This document shows positions 8,923-17,025 of a DNA stretch of 64,000 nt, piece by piece. Below the pieces are notes generated by a model. It was not told the DNA's origin. It saw nothing but the letters and a program-made list of their open reading frames with translations, and searched no databases. Numbering within the stretch: the first letter of the stretch is position 1; each line of letters begins with the position of its first letter. Source of the stretch: JAJTFA01 sp051715425 (GTDB taxonomy: Bacteria; Bacteroidota; Bacteroidia; UKL13-3). A program made the translations under genes and the position numbers. The stretch lies in NCBI GenBank assembly GCA_051715425.1, contig JBPXJS010000008.1:1-64000 (forward strand). The letters are read 5' to 3'.

Positions 8923-9654
8923 ATGAAAAAATTACTTTTTGCAGGAATTATTCTTTCTGCACTAACCATTGCCTGTACCAAAGAAGAAATAGATTCTGTG
9001 CTGGATGACGGCCAATTAAGCAACGAAGAAATTGTTTCAGGCCTGAAGGAAGCGCTTACAGTAGGAACAGACTCCTCCTCCACCATGCTCTCCAAACAGG
9101 ATGGCTATTTTAAAGACCTTGCGGTTAAAATCCTGTTGCCAACTGAAGCCAATGCTGTTTATAACAATATTTCAAAAGTACCGGGCGGACAAACCCTGCT
9201 GGATAATACCATACTGGCCATTAACCGGGCAGCAGAAGATGCCGCTACCGAAGCCAAACCTATTTTTGTAAATGCCATTACCTCTATGACCATTGGTGAT
9301 GGATTAAGCATTTTACAAGGTGCAGATACGGCAGCTACCTCCTACCTGAAAGGCAAAACGTATGATCCTTTGAAAGAAGCCTTTCAACCCAAAATCAGCA
9401 ACTCCCTTTCAAAACCTATTGTACTTGGTGTATCTGCAGAATCATCTTACTCTAATCTCATCAGTGCATATAATACGGCTTCGCTTGGCGGAATTTTATT
9501 TGATCAGATTACCACCAACAGCTTAAGCGAGCATGTAACCCGCAAAGGCCTTGACGGACTCTTTTTAAAAGTGGCTGAAAAAGAAAAAGACATCAGAAGC
9601 AACCCGCTTGAACAGGTTACCGATTTGCTGAAAAAAGTTTTTGGTAAGAAATAA
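8923..9654 (+). CDS. DUF4197 family lipoprotein
   Basis: A 243-residue predicted lipoprotein. The start at 8923 gives a clean lipoprotein signal (MKKLLFAGIILSALTIAC) with the lipobox cysteine at residue 18; the longer frame from 8821 is terminator DNA. The body matches DUF4197: GLKEALTVGT, DGYFKDLAVKILLP, ITSMTIGDGLSILQGADTAAT and the C-terminal DGLFLKVAEKEKDIRSNPL. The family is widespread in Gram-negative bacteria and its function is unknown. It is 11 bases upstream of the next gene, and may form a unit with it and the receptor gene. Confidence 0.88.
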   Translation: MKKLLFAGIILSALTIACTKEEIDSVLDDGQLSNEEIVSGLKEALTVGTDSSSTMLSKQDGYFKDLAVKILLPTEANAVYNNISKVPGGQTLLDNTILAINRAAEDAATEAKPIFVNAITSMTIGDGLSILQGADTAATSYLKGKTYDPLKEAFQPKISNSLSKPIVLGVSAESSYSNLISAYNTASLGGILFDQITTNSLSEHVTRKGLDGLFLKVAEKEKDIRSNPLEQVTDLLKKVFGKK

Positions 9655-9665
9655 TCCCGGCTTCA

Positions 9666-10241
9666 TTGCTCAGGCTCCGTTTGGTTCAATTGTTTATGCT
9701 GTTTCACCTGCTTGGCCACGGGCAGCAAAAAGATACCCTTTTTAACCGTATCTATATCTTAGCGGGAGAAAACTACCGGGTTGGCTCTTCTTTTCACCCC
9801 AACTGGGACATCAATAGAATGCTTCAGCTTCAGGTGGGAATAAACTACTTAAAAGGCAATATTATTCTCAGTGCGGAGGGAGCCATGGCAGATAGCAAGG
9901 CTAACACTTATCCGGATTTCAGGTTGCTTTATTTTACTGCCGGATATGACTTTCACAAACAACTGTTTAGAAATATCTATTTCACCTGCGCCTTATCTGC
10001 AGGTAATGCATGGATGCTATTTGATGATAACCAGGTTCCGGAAAACCTTCAATCAGAATCAGAACTGGTGGTGATTCTTAACCCCCAATTACTTTGGAAA
10101 TGGCGCAACCGCTTAGGAGTTGCAGCCGGTTACCAGTGGAACAGGGTGTACACGCAACCACGCATGGATATGCAATTTGCAGGATTTCAGATAAGGTATT
10201 ACTTTAACACTCCTAAACGAATGATGCCGTGGTTAGAATAG
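9666..10241 (+). CDS. Hypothetical outer-membrane beta-barrel-like protein
   Basis: A 191-residue protein beginning with TTG at 9666; the first ATG (9696) would cut into the signal-like segment LVQLFMLFHLLGHGQ. The mature part alternates polar and aromatic residues in strand-like stretches (LQLQVGINYLKGNIILSAEGA, FRLLYFTAGYDF, NIYFTCALSAG, LGVAAGYQWNRVY, FAGFQIRYYF), which suggests a small outer-membrane barrel ending in an aromatic strand. It overlaps the start of the TonB-receptor gene by 13 bases, so the two are translationally coupled and probably function together. No family was recognised. Confidence 0.65.
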   Translation: MLRLRLVQLFMLFHLLGHGQQKDTLFNRIYILAGENYRVGSSFHPNWDINRMLQLQVGINYLKGNIILSAEGAMADSKANTYPDFRLLYFTAGYDFHKQLFRNIYFTCALSAGNAWMLFDDNQVPENLQSESELVVILNPQLLWKWRNRLGVAAGYQWNRVYTQPRMDMQFAGFQIRYYFNTPKRMMPWLE

Positions 10242-12247
10242 TTGTTTTTTCTTTTTTGCTGATGGGGTTTCCTGCAGGTTTATTGTTTTCTCAAACAACC
10301 GACAGCCTGGCTATTGATCCTTTTAAACATGATAATATCAGCAGCCTTAACCACCCTGCCAGTTCACAAAGGCAAATGATTACTGCTTCGCAAATAAGAC
10401 TGAGCGGGTATAGCCGGGTAAGCGACCTTTTTCAATTGATTGACGGGTGGACCTTTGCTTCTGTGAACGGAGACAAATGGTACCTTCAATCGAATGGCAC
10501 TTCTCATTACCAAAACCAAAACTGGGTTTTATTGCTCAATGGACAAAAAATAAACCTCAACCGGTTAGATGCGGTTCATATCAATTTGTTGGGTATTCAG
10601 GTAAATGATATTGAACGCATAGAAATAGTGAATACCCCTACCATATACCTGAACGAATATGCTGACAAGGGTATTATTCATATTGTAACCAAAACGTATG
10701 CGCAGGGCATTACGGTAAAAGCCATGTATAACAACGGAAATGAAACCGGAGATCCGGGACCATACCGTTATACGGGTGCCAATACCACCAATATAAACCG
10801 TATCGGGCAAAACTATGCGGTTTCACTTGGATACGTAAAAGGGAACTTCTCCATTCAAAGCACCTTTAACAGCCAGGAGTATTATGCCCGAAGCGAAAGC
10901 GTGCGTTTAAGGTATACCCGATTTAATAACCCGGCTGTTTCGCCAAACAACGAAATTAAATCATCATTTACGCGGCTTGCTTTTCAATCCGGAAGATGGA
11001 GCCACCAGTTGCAGGGTACCATCAGCCAAACCAACGATTTTACTTTTATCTACCCCTATTCAACAGAAATACGCAACTACCAGCAGCACTTTTCGGCTGG
11101 TTACCATACCCTGTTTAAACTCACCCCTTCCAATCAGTTTCGGTTTAATTTTGCTTTCGATAATACAGATTTTAGCCGCTCCAGTGCATCCTTTTTTGTC
11201 CCCCCGGTTAAAAACCAGCAGGCGGCAACAGGTAATATTTCCTATACCCATTATTTTCTAAAACAGAAAAAAAACGCCATTGTTCAATCGGGTGTCGCAT
11301 TCGATCATAACACCTACCAGTTCTATAGCTCAACAAATAAAAGCTCTTTTTTATTGATAAAACCTTATGCCGTTTTATCCTTACCTGCCAGCCGCAAAAG
11401 CACCTTCTTTACTGACGTAATGTTTACCACCAATCAGTCGGATATCGGGTTTAAAACCACTGCCGGTATTTATAAAAGAGCTGATATTATTACCAACTGG
11501 AATTTTTTGGTTTCATACTCCAACCGCCTGGCCGAAGAAGACAATAATATGGTTTATGTAATGGCGGATCGTTCAGAAAAACTTCAGTTGCCAAACGCCA
11601 TATCACTTAGCAGGCTTTCCAATAACAGCCAGTTTACTTCCGATTTTTATTATGGCTTAACCATAGGAAACAACTTTAAATTTATATACAACCTGGGTTT
11701 TAGAACCCTCTGGAACCAATCGGCCTTTTTGCTCGATACCTCTTCCCTGTATTACCATATCTCCAATTATGGATACCAAACCGGCATGAAAAGAACTGAC
11801 CTGATAAACCGGTTTTATCTTTACTACAATGTACTCAACAATATGATTTTCCATATACATTATATGCGCACCGGAAATATTAGTGGCAATGAGTCCCTAT
11901 CCTCTTCCATCCCTAAGAACAAAATAACTTTTACTGCTGAATACCAACTACCCAAAAAAATTCAGGTATGGGGTCGGGTTTATTGGCAATCGGCCACCAA
12001 CTGGAAAGCCTCAAATGCTGTAGACAGTTTTAGTGTAAAAGCCGAAGACAGTGCATTACCAGAGCTGTTTCTGATTGATGCAGGCATTGGGAAACAACTC
12101 TTTAAAGATCATTTATACCTGAATTTTACCATAAGAAATGTATTGAATAAACGCGAAATATACCACCCGCTTGGGGCAGATATGGGTTTGCGTATGTTTG
12201 TTACGGTTTCTCTTCATCTGGAGGGTTTAAGATTTAAACGCAAGTGA
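10229..12247 (+). CDS. TonB-dependent receptor with plug domain
   Basis: A 672-residue predicted outer-membrane receptor. It starts with GTG at 10229 and a signal peptide (MVRIVVFSFLLMGFPAGLLFSQ). A plug domain follows at about 45-155 (ITASQIRLSGYSRVSDLFQLIDG, LLLNGQKINLN, VNDIERIEIVNTP, GIIHIVTK). The remainder is beta-barrel with a typical C-terminal strand region (LNFTIRNVLNKREIYHPLG). There is no N-terminal carboxypeptidase-regulatory domain and no SusD partner, so it is not a SusC-type glycan porin. It is close in size to siderophore or vitamin B12 receptors. The substrate is unknown; the 13-base overlap with the preceding small barrel gene suggests a paired function. Confidence 0.82.
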   Translation: MVRIVVFSFLLMGFPAGLLFSQTTDSLAIDPFKHDNISSLNHPASSQRQMITASQIRLSGYSRVSDLFQLIDGWTFASVNGDKWYLQSNGTSHYQNQNWVLLLNGQKINLNRLDAVHINLLGIQVNDIERIEIVNTPTIYLNEYADKGIIHIVTKTYAQGITVKAMYNNGNETGDPGPYRYTGANTTNINRIGQNYAVSLGYVKGNFSIQSTFNSQEYYARSESVRLRYTRFNNPAVSPNNEIKSSFTRLAFQSGRWSHQLQGTISQTNDFTFIYPYSTEIRNYQQHFSAGYHTLFKLTPSNQFRFNFAFDNTDFSRSSASFFVPPVKNQQAATGNISYTHYFLKQKKNAIVQSGVAFDHNTYQFYSSTNKSSFLLIKPYAVLSLPASRKSTFFTDVMFTTNQSDIGFKTTAGIYKRADIITNWNFLVSYSNRLAEEDNNMVYVMADRSEKLQLPNAISLSRLSNNSQFTSDFYYGLTIGNNFKFIYNLGFRTLWNQSAFLLDTSSLYYHISNYGYQTGMKRTDLINRFYLYYNVLNNMIFHIHYMRTGNISGNESLSSSIPKNKITFTAEYQLPKKIQVWGRVYWQSATNWKASNAVDSFSVKAEDSALPELFLIDAGIGKQLFKDHLYLNFTIRNVLNKREIYHPLGADMGLRMFVTVSLHLEGLRFKRK

Positions 12248-12261
12248 TAACCAAACATTCC

Positions 12262-12269
12262 TATTTTTG
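12262..12269 (+). promoter_or_regulatory. -7 box upstream of cca
   Basis: TATTTTTG fits TAnnTTTG and lies six bases before the in-frame GTG at 12276. It covers the alternative TTG start at 12267, which favours GTG as the true start. No matching -33 TTG is obvious. Confidence 0.35.
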
Positions 12270-12275
12270 CAACCG

Positions 12276-13691
12276 GTGATAATCGCATTAAAAGATCCCG
12301 TATTTAAAGAAATTTCTGCTGCCGCTTTGGAAATGAATACCAGGGCTTGGGTGGTTGGAGGGTTTGTGAGAGATCTGTTACTAAAGCGGCCGTCCAAAGA
12401 TGTAGATATTGTAGTTTTGGGCGATGGTATTGATATTGCTCAACGATTTGCCGGTAAATGTGGACCCGATGCTTCCTTTTCCTTCTTTAAAAATTTTGGC
12501 ACCGCAATGGTTAAAACCCATGAGTGGGAAGTAGAATTTGTAGGGGCACGTAAAGAATCATACAGCAGAGAATCGAGAAAACCAGCCGTACAACCAGGCA
12601 CATTGCATGATGACCAGAACAGGCGCGACTTTACCATTAATGCCCTTGCCATTAGCCTGAATGAAGATGACTTTGGTTTACTTTCCGATCCCTTTGGCGG
12701 ACTGGAGCACCTGCAAAGCAAAACCATTAAAACACCCCTCAATCCGGATATTACTTTTAGTGACGACCCTTTAAGAATGCTGAGAGCCATTAGGTTTGCA
12801 GCTCAGTTAGGATTTGAGATTGAGGCAGAAACATTTGAATCGATAAAAAAGAACAGGGAACGGATAACCATTATTTCCTATGAAAGAATAAGTGAGGAAA
12901 TGAATAAAATGATGCTTTCCCCTGTTCCTTCTACCGGTTTTAAGCTCTTGTTTGATTGCGGATTACTGGAACTGGTTTTTCCTGAACTGTTTGCCATGGC
13001 CGGAGTAGATATCATAGATGGCAAGGCACACAAAGACAATTTTTTACATACCCTGCAGGTATTGGATAACCTGAGTTTGGAAAGTGATAACCTGTGGTTG
13101 CGGTGGGCGGCTATATTGCATGATATTGCCAAACCAATAACCAAAAGATTTGATGCCGGCAGCGGATGGACATTTCACGGGCATGAGGATAAAGGAGGCC
13201 GCATGGTTTCCAAAATTTTCAGAAGGCTTAAGCTTCCGCTCAATGAAAAAATGAAATATGTGGAGAAAATCGTATCGCTGCACCACAGACCAAAAGCATT
13301 GGCCGAAGATGGCGTTACGGACTCAGCCATCAGAAGACTGATTGTAGATGCGGGTGAAGATATTGACGACCTGTTTACGTTTTGCCGGGCGGATATGACC
13401 TCCCGTAACCCTAAAAAAATTGAATTATACCGCAACAACCTGAAGGAAGTGCAGCAACTGGTGGCCAATGTTTCTGAACGGGATGCGCTGCGCAACTGGC
13501 AACCTCCTGTAAGTGGTGAAGATATTATGCAAACATTTGGCATTGGTCCCTCCAAGGAAATAGGATTGATAAAAGCTGAGATAAGAGAAAGTATACTGGA
13601 AGGGAAAGTAGCCAATAATGAAGCCGATGCCAGAAAACTGATGATTGAGCTTGGCAAAAAAATGGGGCTCACTCCCGTTATTAAAACCTAA
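12276..13691 (+). CDS. cca: CCA tRNA nucleotidyltransferase with HD domain
   Basis: A roughly 471-residue class II tRNA nucleotidyltransferase that adds or repairs the 3'-CCA end of tRNAs. The head domain shows VVGGFVRDLLL and the metal-binding DVDIVV, then RRDFTINALAI and the RNA-binding region DPLRMLRAIRFAAQLGF. A C-terminal HD phosphohydrolase domain contains AAILHDIAKP, FHGHEDKGG and SLHHRPKAL. GTG at 12276 is chosen because an in-frame TTG at 12267 falls within a -7-like box; both give similar lengths. A poly(A) polymerase is the main alternative, but the HD domain and length favour Cca. Confidence 0.9.
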   Translation: MIIALKDPVFKEISAAALEMNTRAWVVGGFVRDLLLKRPSKDVDIVVLGDGIDIAQRFAGKCGPDASFSFFKNFGTAMVKTHEWEVEFVGARKESYSRESRKPAVQPGTLHDDQNRRDFTINALAISLNEDDFGLLSDPFGGLEHLQSKTIKTPLNPDITFSDDPLRMLRAIRFAAQLGFEIEAETFESIKKNRERITIISYERISEEMNKMMLSPVPSTGFKLLFDCGLLELVFPELFAMAGVDIIDGKAHKDNFLHTLQVLDNLSLESDNLWLRWAAILHDIAKPITKRFDAGSGWTFHGHEDKGGRMVSKIFRRLKLPLNEKMKYVEKIVSLHHRPKALAEDGVTDSAIRRLIVDAGEDIDDLFTFCRADMTSRNPKKIELYRNNLKEVQQLVANVSERDALRNWQPPVSGEDIMQTFGIGPSKEIGLIKAEIRESILEGKVANNEADARKLMIELGKKMGLTPVIKT

Positions 13692-13707
13692 TTATTACAT
13701 TTGAAAC

Positions 13708-14529
13708 ATGAAGGTGAACATGGGCTTTAAAAATCTGTTTATTACCGGAATATTAGCAACCGGATTAATACTCACATCCTGCAGTAAAAAAAATCCGGAT
13801 GATGACTCATTTAACATTTTTGGCATTGATGACGATATTCAGCTTGGCAAACAAACCGTTGCTGAAATTGAGAAAAATCCGACAGAATATCCTATTCTGA
13901 GCGAAGCGCAATACCCTGTTGCCTATGGTCATTTAAGGCGGATCACACAAACCCTTCTTGACGGAGGCAAAGTTTACTACAAAGGCGATTTTGAGTGGAA
14001 AACCAAAATCATTCATAAAGATGATGTGTTAAATGCCTTTTGCACACCCGGAGGATACATTTATGTTTATACCGGCTTAATTAAATACCTTGATAATGAA
14101 ACGCAACTGGCCGGTGTAATGGGACACGAGATAGCCCATGCCGACCGCAGGCACAGTACAGATCAGTTAACAAAAATTTACGGAATATCTACCCTGCTAA
14201 GTGTGGTATTGGGTAATAATCCGGGTTTGCTTGCCGAACTGGCCACCACCATTGTAAGCCTTAAATTTAGCCGGGATAATGAAACAGAGGCCGATAAATA
14301 TTCCGTTGTTTATTTATATGCAACCGAGTATGACGGACGAGGCGCAAAATACTTTTTTGAAAAACTGTTAAAGCAGGGTTCAGGCGGGCCGCCCGAATTC
14401 CTGAGTACCCATCCAAGTCCTGAAAACCGGGTAGAAAACATTGAAGCCGAATGGAAAGCATTAGGCGGAAAAACCGGACAAACTTTTGATCAGCGCTACA
14501 CTGATTTTAAGAATAGCCTGCCACAGTAA
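13708..14529 (+). CDS. M48 family metalloprotease lipoprotein
   Basis: A 273-residue zinc metalloprotease. The N-terminal lipoprotein signal (GFKNLFITGILATGLILTSC) places the lipidated cysteine about 26 residues from the ATG at 13708; an in-frame ATG at 13720 is also possible. The zinc motif HEIAH is at 140-144, followed by DNETEADKYSV, which supplies the third ligand. Members (BepA/LoiP-like) act in the periplasm on outer-membrane protein quality control. A TACATTTG -7 box at 13696-13703 sits five bases before the ATG. It is followed by a sigma-factor gene after a short gap. Confidence 0.9.
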   Translation: MKVNMGFKNLFITGILATGLILTSCSKKNPDDDSFNIFGIDDDIQLGKQTVAEIEKNPTEYPILSEAQYPVAYGHLRRITQTLLDGGKVYYKGDFEWKTKIIHKDDVLNAFCTPGGYIYVYTGLIKYLDNETQLAGVMGHEIAHADRRHSTDQLTKIYGISTLLSVVLGNNPGLLAELATTIVSLKFSRDNETEADKYSVVYLYATEYDGRGAKYFFEKLLKQGSGGPPEFLSTHPSPENRVENIEAEWKALGGKTGQTFDQRYTDFKNSLPQ

Positions 14530-14599
14530 AATTTTATTACCACAAGCAACCCTTCTGCTATAATAAGGGTCTAATGAGGTAAATAACCCCTCAATTATA

Positions 14600-15175
14600 T
14601 TGAAGCCTTTTAGGGAATTACCTGAAAATGAGCTCATAAGGCTGTGTATGGTTAACGATACATTAGCCCAAAACGAGTTATACCGGAAGTTTTCCGGTAA
14701 GATGATGGGTGTATGCATGCGTTATGCCAAAAATCGTGAAGATGCTGCTGATATTCTGCAGGATGCATTTGTAAAGGTTTTTCTAAATCTGAAATCATTT
14801 AAGGGCGAGGGGTCCTTTGAGGGTTGGATTAAGCGCATCATGATTAACACGGCTTTAAAACATTACAGAAAAAATTTAAGATTCAGAGACGAATCGGATA
14901 TAGAAGCTGCTTACGATATCAGTTTCGATAACCAGATTATCAGCCGCATTGCTGCTGCAGAGTTAATTGGTTATGTGCAACTGCTGCCAGACGGTTACCG
15001 TACCATCTTTAATCTTTATGCGATAGAGGGGTATCAGCATAATGAAATTAGTGGTATGCTGGGTATATCGGAAGGCACATCCAAATCGCAGCTCTCCAGG
15101 GCCCGAAACTTTCTGATTGGAATAATAAAAAAGAGAAATAATACATCATATGAATCGGCAGGAACAACAATTTGA
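14600..15175 (+). CDS. ECF-type RNA polymerase sigma factor
   Basis: A 191-residue sigma-70 family factor with TTG start at 14600. Region 2 is seen at about 25-95 (YRKFSGKMMGVCMRYAKNREDAADILQDAFVKVF, then SFEGWIKRIMINTALKHYRKN), and region 4 at about 125-180 (LLPDGYRTIFNLYAIEGYQHNEISGMLGISEGTSKSQLSRAR). The length and absence of regions 1 and 3 mark it as an extracytoplasmic-function sigma factor. Its 3' end overlaps the next gene by 26 bases, the usual arrangement with a cognate anti-sigma factor. The regulon cannot be read from the window. Confidence 0.92.
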   Translation: MKPFRELPENELIRLCMVNDTLAQNELYRKFSGKMMGVCMRYAKNREDAADILQDAFVKVFLNLKSFKGEGSFEGWIKRIMINTALKHYRKNLRFRDESDIEAAYDISFDNQIISRIAAAELIGYVQLLPDGYRTIFNLYAIEGYQHNEISGMLGISEGTSKSQLSRARNFLIGIIKKRNNTSYESAGTTI

Positions 15176-16871
15176 TGAACTGATGCGGCACAAGCTGGCG
15201 GATTACTCGGAACCGCCCGATATGCCCATGCTGGATAATATCCATACCAAAAAGAACCGGATACTGAAATGGTATGGACTTTACAGAATACTTGTTCTTG
15301 CTTCTGCCATAGGCCTTGGTTTATGGGGAAGCATTGAAGCGGGTAAACTCATTTCGTCACAACAACAGGCAAATACCGCCACTCCGGCAGCAACACACGC
15401 TGATCAGCAAATCCGGGATGCTGAAAGCATGTCAATCCAGGCTCAGGATAAAAACAACCTTCCATACACTGGCAATTCATCAGCCAATCAACACAACACC
15501 CTTTCAGGCGGCCATAACCATTCTGTATACTCAGGAAGTAACAGCACACCTTCAGTAACATCGGGAGCTGATAAAGAAACCAATTCAGTTAACAATGCTG
15601 CAAATGGAGTTTCTGCAACACCGGCAAAAGCCAAAACTTCTTCGCCTGCTAAAAAAGGTGACCAACCTGCAGAGCGTATGCAGGATATTGATACAAAATC
15701 TTCTGATAAAGGATCGCCTTCCAATAACGAGAGCAGCGAAAACAAAAAGGATAATAAAACAGAAGAAACAACTTCTTGTAATGCCGCTTTCGACTATTAT
15801 GTTTCTTATAATGGTGAGGTAAACTTTAATAACTTTAGCGAATTAAGCACACATACAGAAATTAAATGGTCATTTGGTGATGGGGAAACATCCAGATCCA
15901 AAGAGCCTGTTCACTTTTATGAAAAAGGCGGTAGCTATGATGTTACCCTTATTGTAAAAAATACCAAATCAGGCTGTGAACATAGCATAAGCAAACGTGT
16001 TACCATCGGATTGCCTGTAGAAAAACAATTGCTTCGCTTAAAAGGAATGGTAAAATCAGGTGGCACCGGAACTAAGGAGGCTATTGTTGAACTGATGCAA
16101 TTTGACAGAACAAAAAATGGCTATGAAATACTGTCTACCATTAAGGCCAATCAGTCTGGTATGTTTGAATTTGCCGGAATTAAAGAAGGGAAATACCTGC
16201 TAAAGGCCTATCCTGTTTTAAATGGTGACGGATATATGCCTACATTCTGGGGCAATACGGCCAGCAGTGATGAGGCCGGTGAAATTGTTGCCTTTGACGG
16301 AGATCAGGATTTAATCGGGTATAATATTGACCTGTTGTATAACCCTCTTGCTAAAATAGAACAGCCATCCAATTTGCTGGAGCAAAACCGCAAAACCATC
16401 TTGCTTTTTGATCAGAATAACCAGCTTGTGGCAAGCATCACAGCTGATGCCAATGGTAACTTCAATTTTGGCGGACTTAAAGCCGGCAACTATACTGCAG
16501 TTGATCCTGAAACCGGAAAATCTGGTTCAGTTGATGCAGGTGCAAACGGAAATACATCAGGTAATGCCTCAACTTTAGGTGGCAGCGGAAGTGTGGCTGT
16601 TTCAGGAAAAATAAGCCTCTCCCCTAACCCTGCAAAAGACATGGTTAACTTTGGCGTGGAGGCTGCAACTGAAGAAACCGCCACCATCATCATCGTAAAT
16701 GCCAATGGGGTTGAAATCTATAAAACCCAGCAAAAGCTGAATGGTGGTTTTAACCAGTCTCAACTGGATGTTTCCGGTCTGGCTCCGGGTGTTTATTATG
16801 TAATGGTAATAAGAGGCAATAATAAGATTGTTACCAGCAGGTTAGTAAAGCAGTTTGATTCTACAAAATAA
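15150..16871 (+). CDS. Membrane PKD protein with T9SS-like C-terminus; candidate anti-sigma factor
   Basis: A 573-residue chimera. Residues 1-40 are charged and cytoplasmic-like, 42-60 form one membrane segment, 70-205 are a Ser/Thr/Asn/Lys-rich linker, and about 210-285 a PKD domain (WSFGDGETS, HFYEKGGSYDVTLIV). Two short prealbumin-like repeats follow (GMFEFAGIKEGKYLLKAYP; NFNFGGLKAGNYTAVDP). Residues about 488-573 resemble a T9SS type A sorting domain (ISLSPNPAKD, LDVSGLAPGVYYVMVI). The gene overlaps the sigma-factor gene by 26 bases, so an anti-sigma role for the N-terminus is inferred from context, not from a recognised domain. A secretion tail on a protein with an internal anchor rather than a signal peptide is unusual. 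Confidence 0.78.
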   Translation: MNRQEQQFDELMRHKLADYSEPPDMPMLDNIHTKKNRILKWYGLYRILVLASAIGLGLWGSIEAGKLISSQQQANTATPAATHADQQIRDAESMSIQAQDKNNLPYTGNSSANQHNTLSGGHNHSVYSGSNSTPSVTSGADKETNSVNNAANGVSATPAKAKTSSPAKKGDQPAERMQDIDTKSSDKGSPSNNESSENKKDNKTEETTSCNAAFDYYVSYNGEVNFNNFSELSTHTEIKWSFGDGETSRSKEPVHFYEKGGSYDVTLIVKNTKSGCEHSISKRVTIGLPVEKQLLRLKGMVKSGGTGTKEAIVELMQFDRTKNGYEILSTIKANQSGMFEFAGIKEGKYLLKAYPVLNGDGYMPTFWGNTASSDEAGEIVAFDGDQDLIGYNIDLLYNPLAKIEQPSNLLEQNRKTILLFDQNNQLVASITADANGNFNFGGLKAGNYTAVDPETGKSGSVDAGANGNTSGNASTLGGSGSVAVSGKISLSPNPAKDMVNFGVEAATEETATIIIVNANGVEIYKTQQKLNGGFNQSQLDVSGLAPGVYYVMVIRGNNKIVTSRLVKQFDSTK

Positions 16872-16888
16872 ATAAGGTTTGTTTTGAG

Positions 16889-16926
16889 TATAAAGCCTCC
16901 GGTTTATCCGGGGGCTTTTGTTTTTT
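16889..16926 (+). terminator. Intrinsic terminator after the PKD gene
   Basis: AAAGCCTCCGG-TTTAT-CCGGGGGCTTTT stem-loop followed by a T-rich tract. It separates the sigma/PKD unit from the histidine-kinase unit. Confidence 0.85.
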
Positions 16927-17025
16927 ATACACCAGAAGACAACTTTCATCACCCAAAACAGCAACTTCATACACCCGCCCCCTGGAATTGGCTGATAATT
17001 CTTATACTTGCTTTAACCTAACCCC

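Noticed and set aside
14545..14575. Hairpin ACCCTT/AAGGGT as terminator of the M48 gene
   Set aside because: A six-base stem with a ten-base loop and no T tract; too weak to call.
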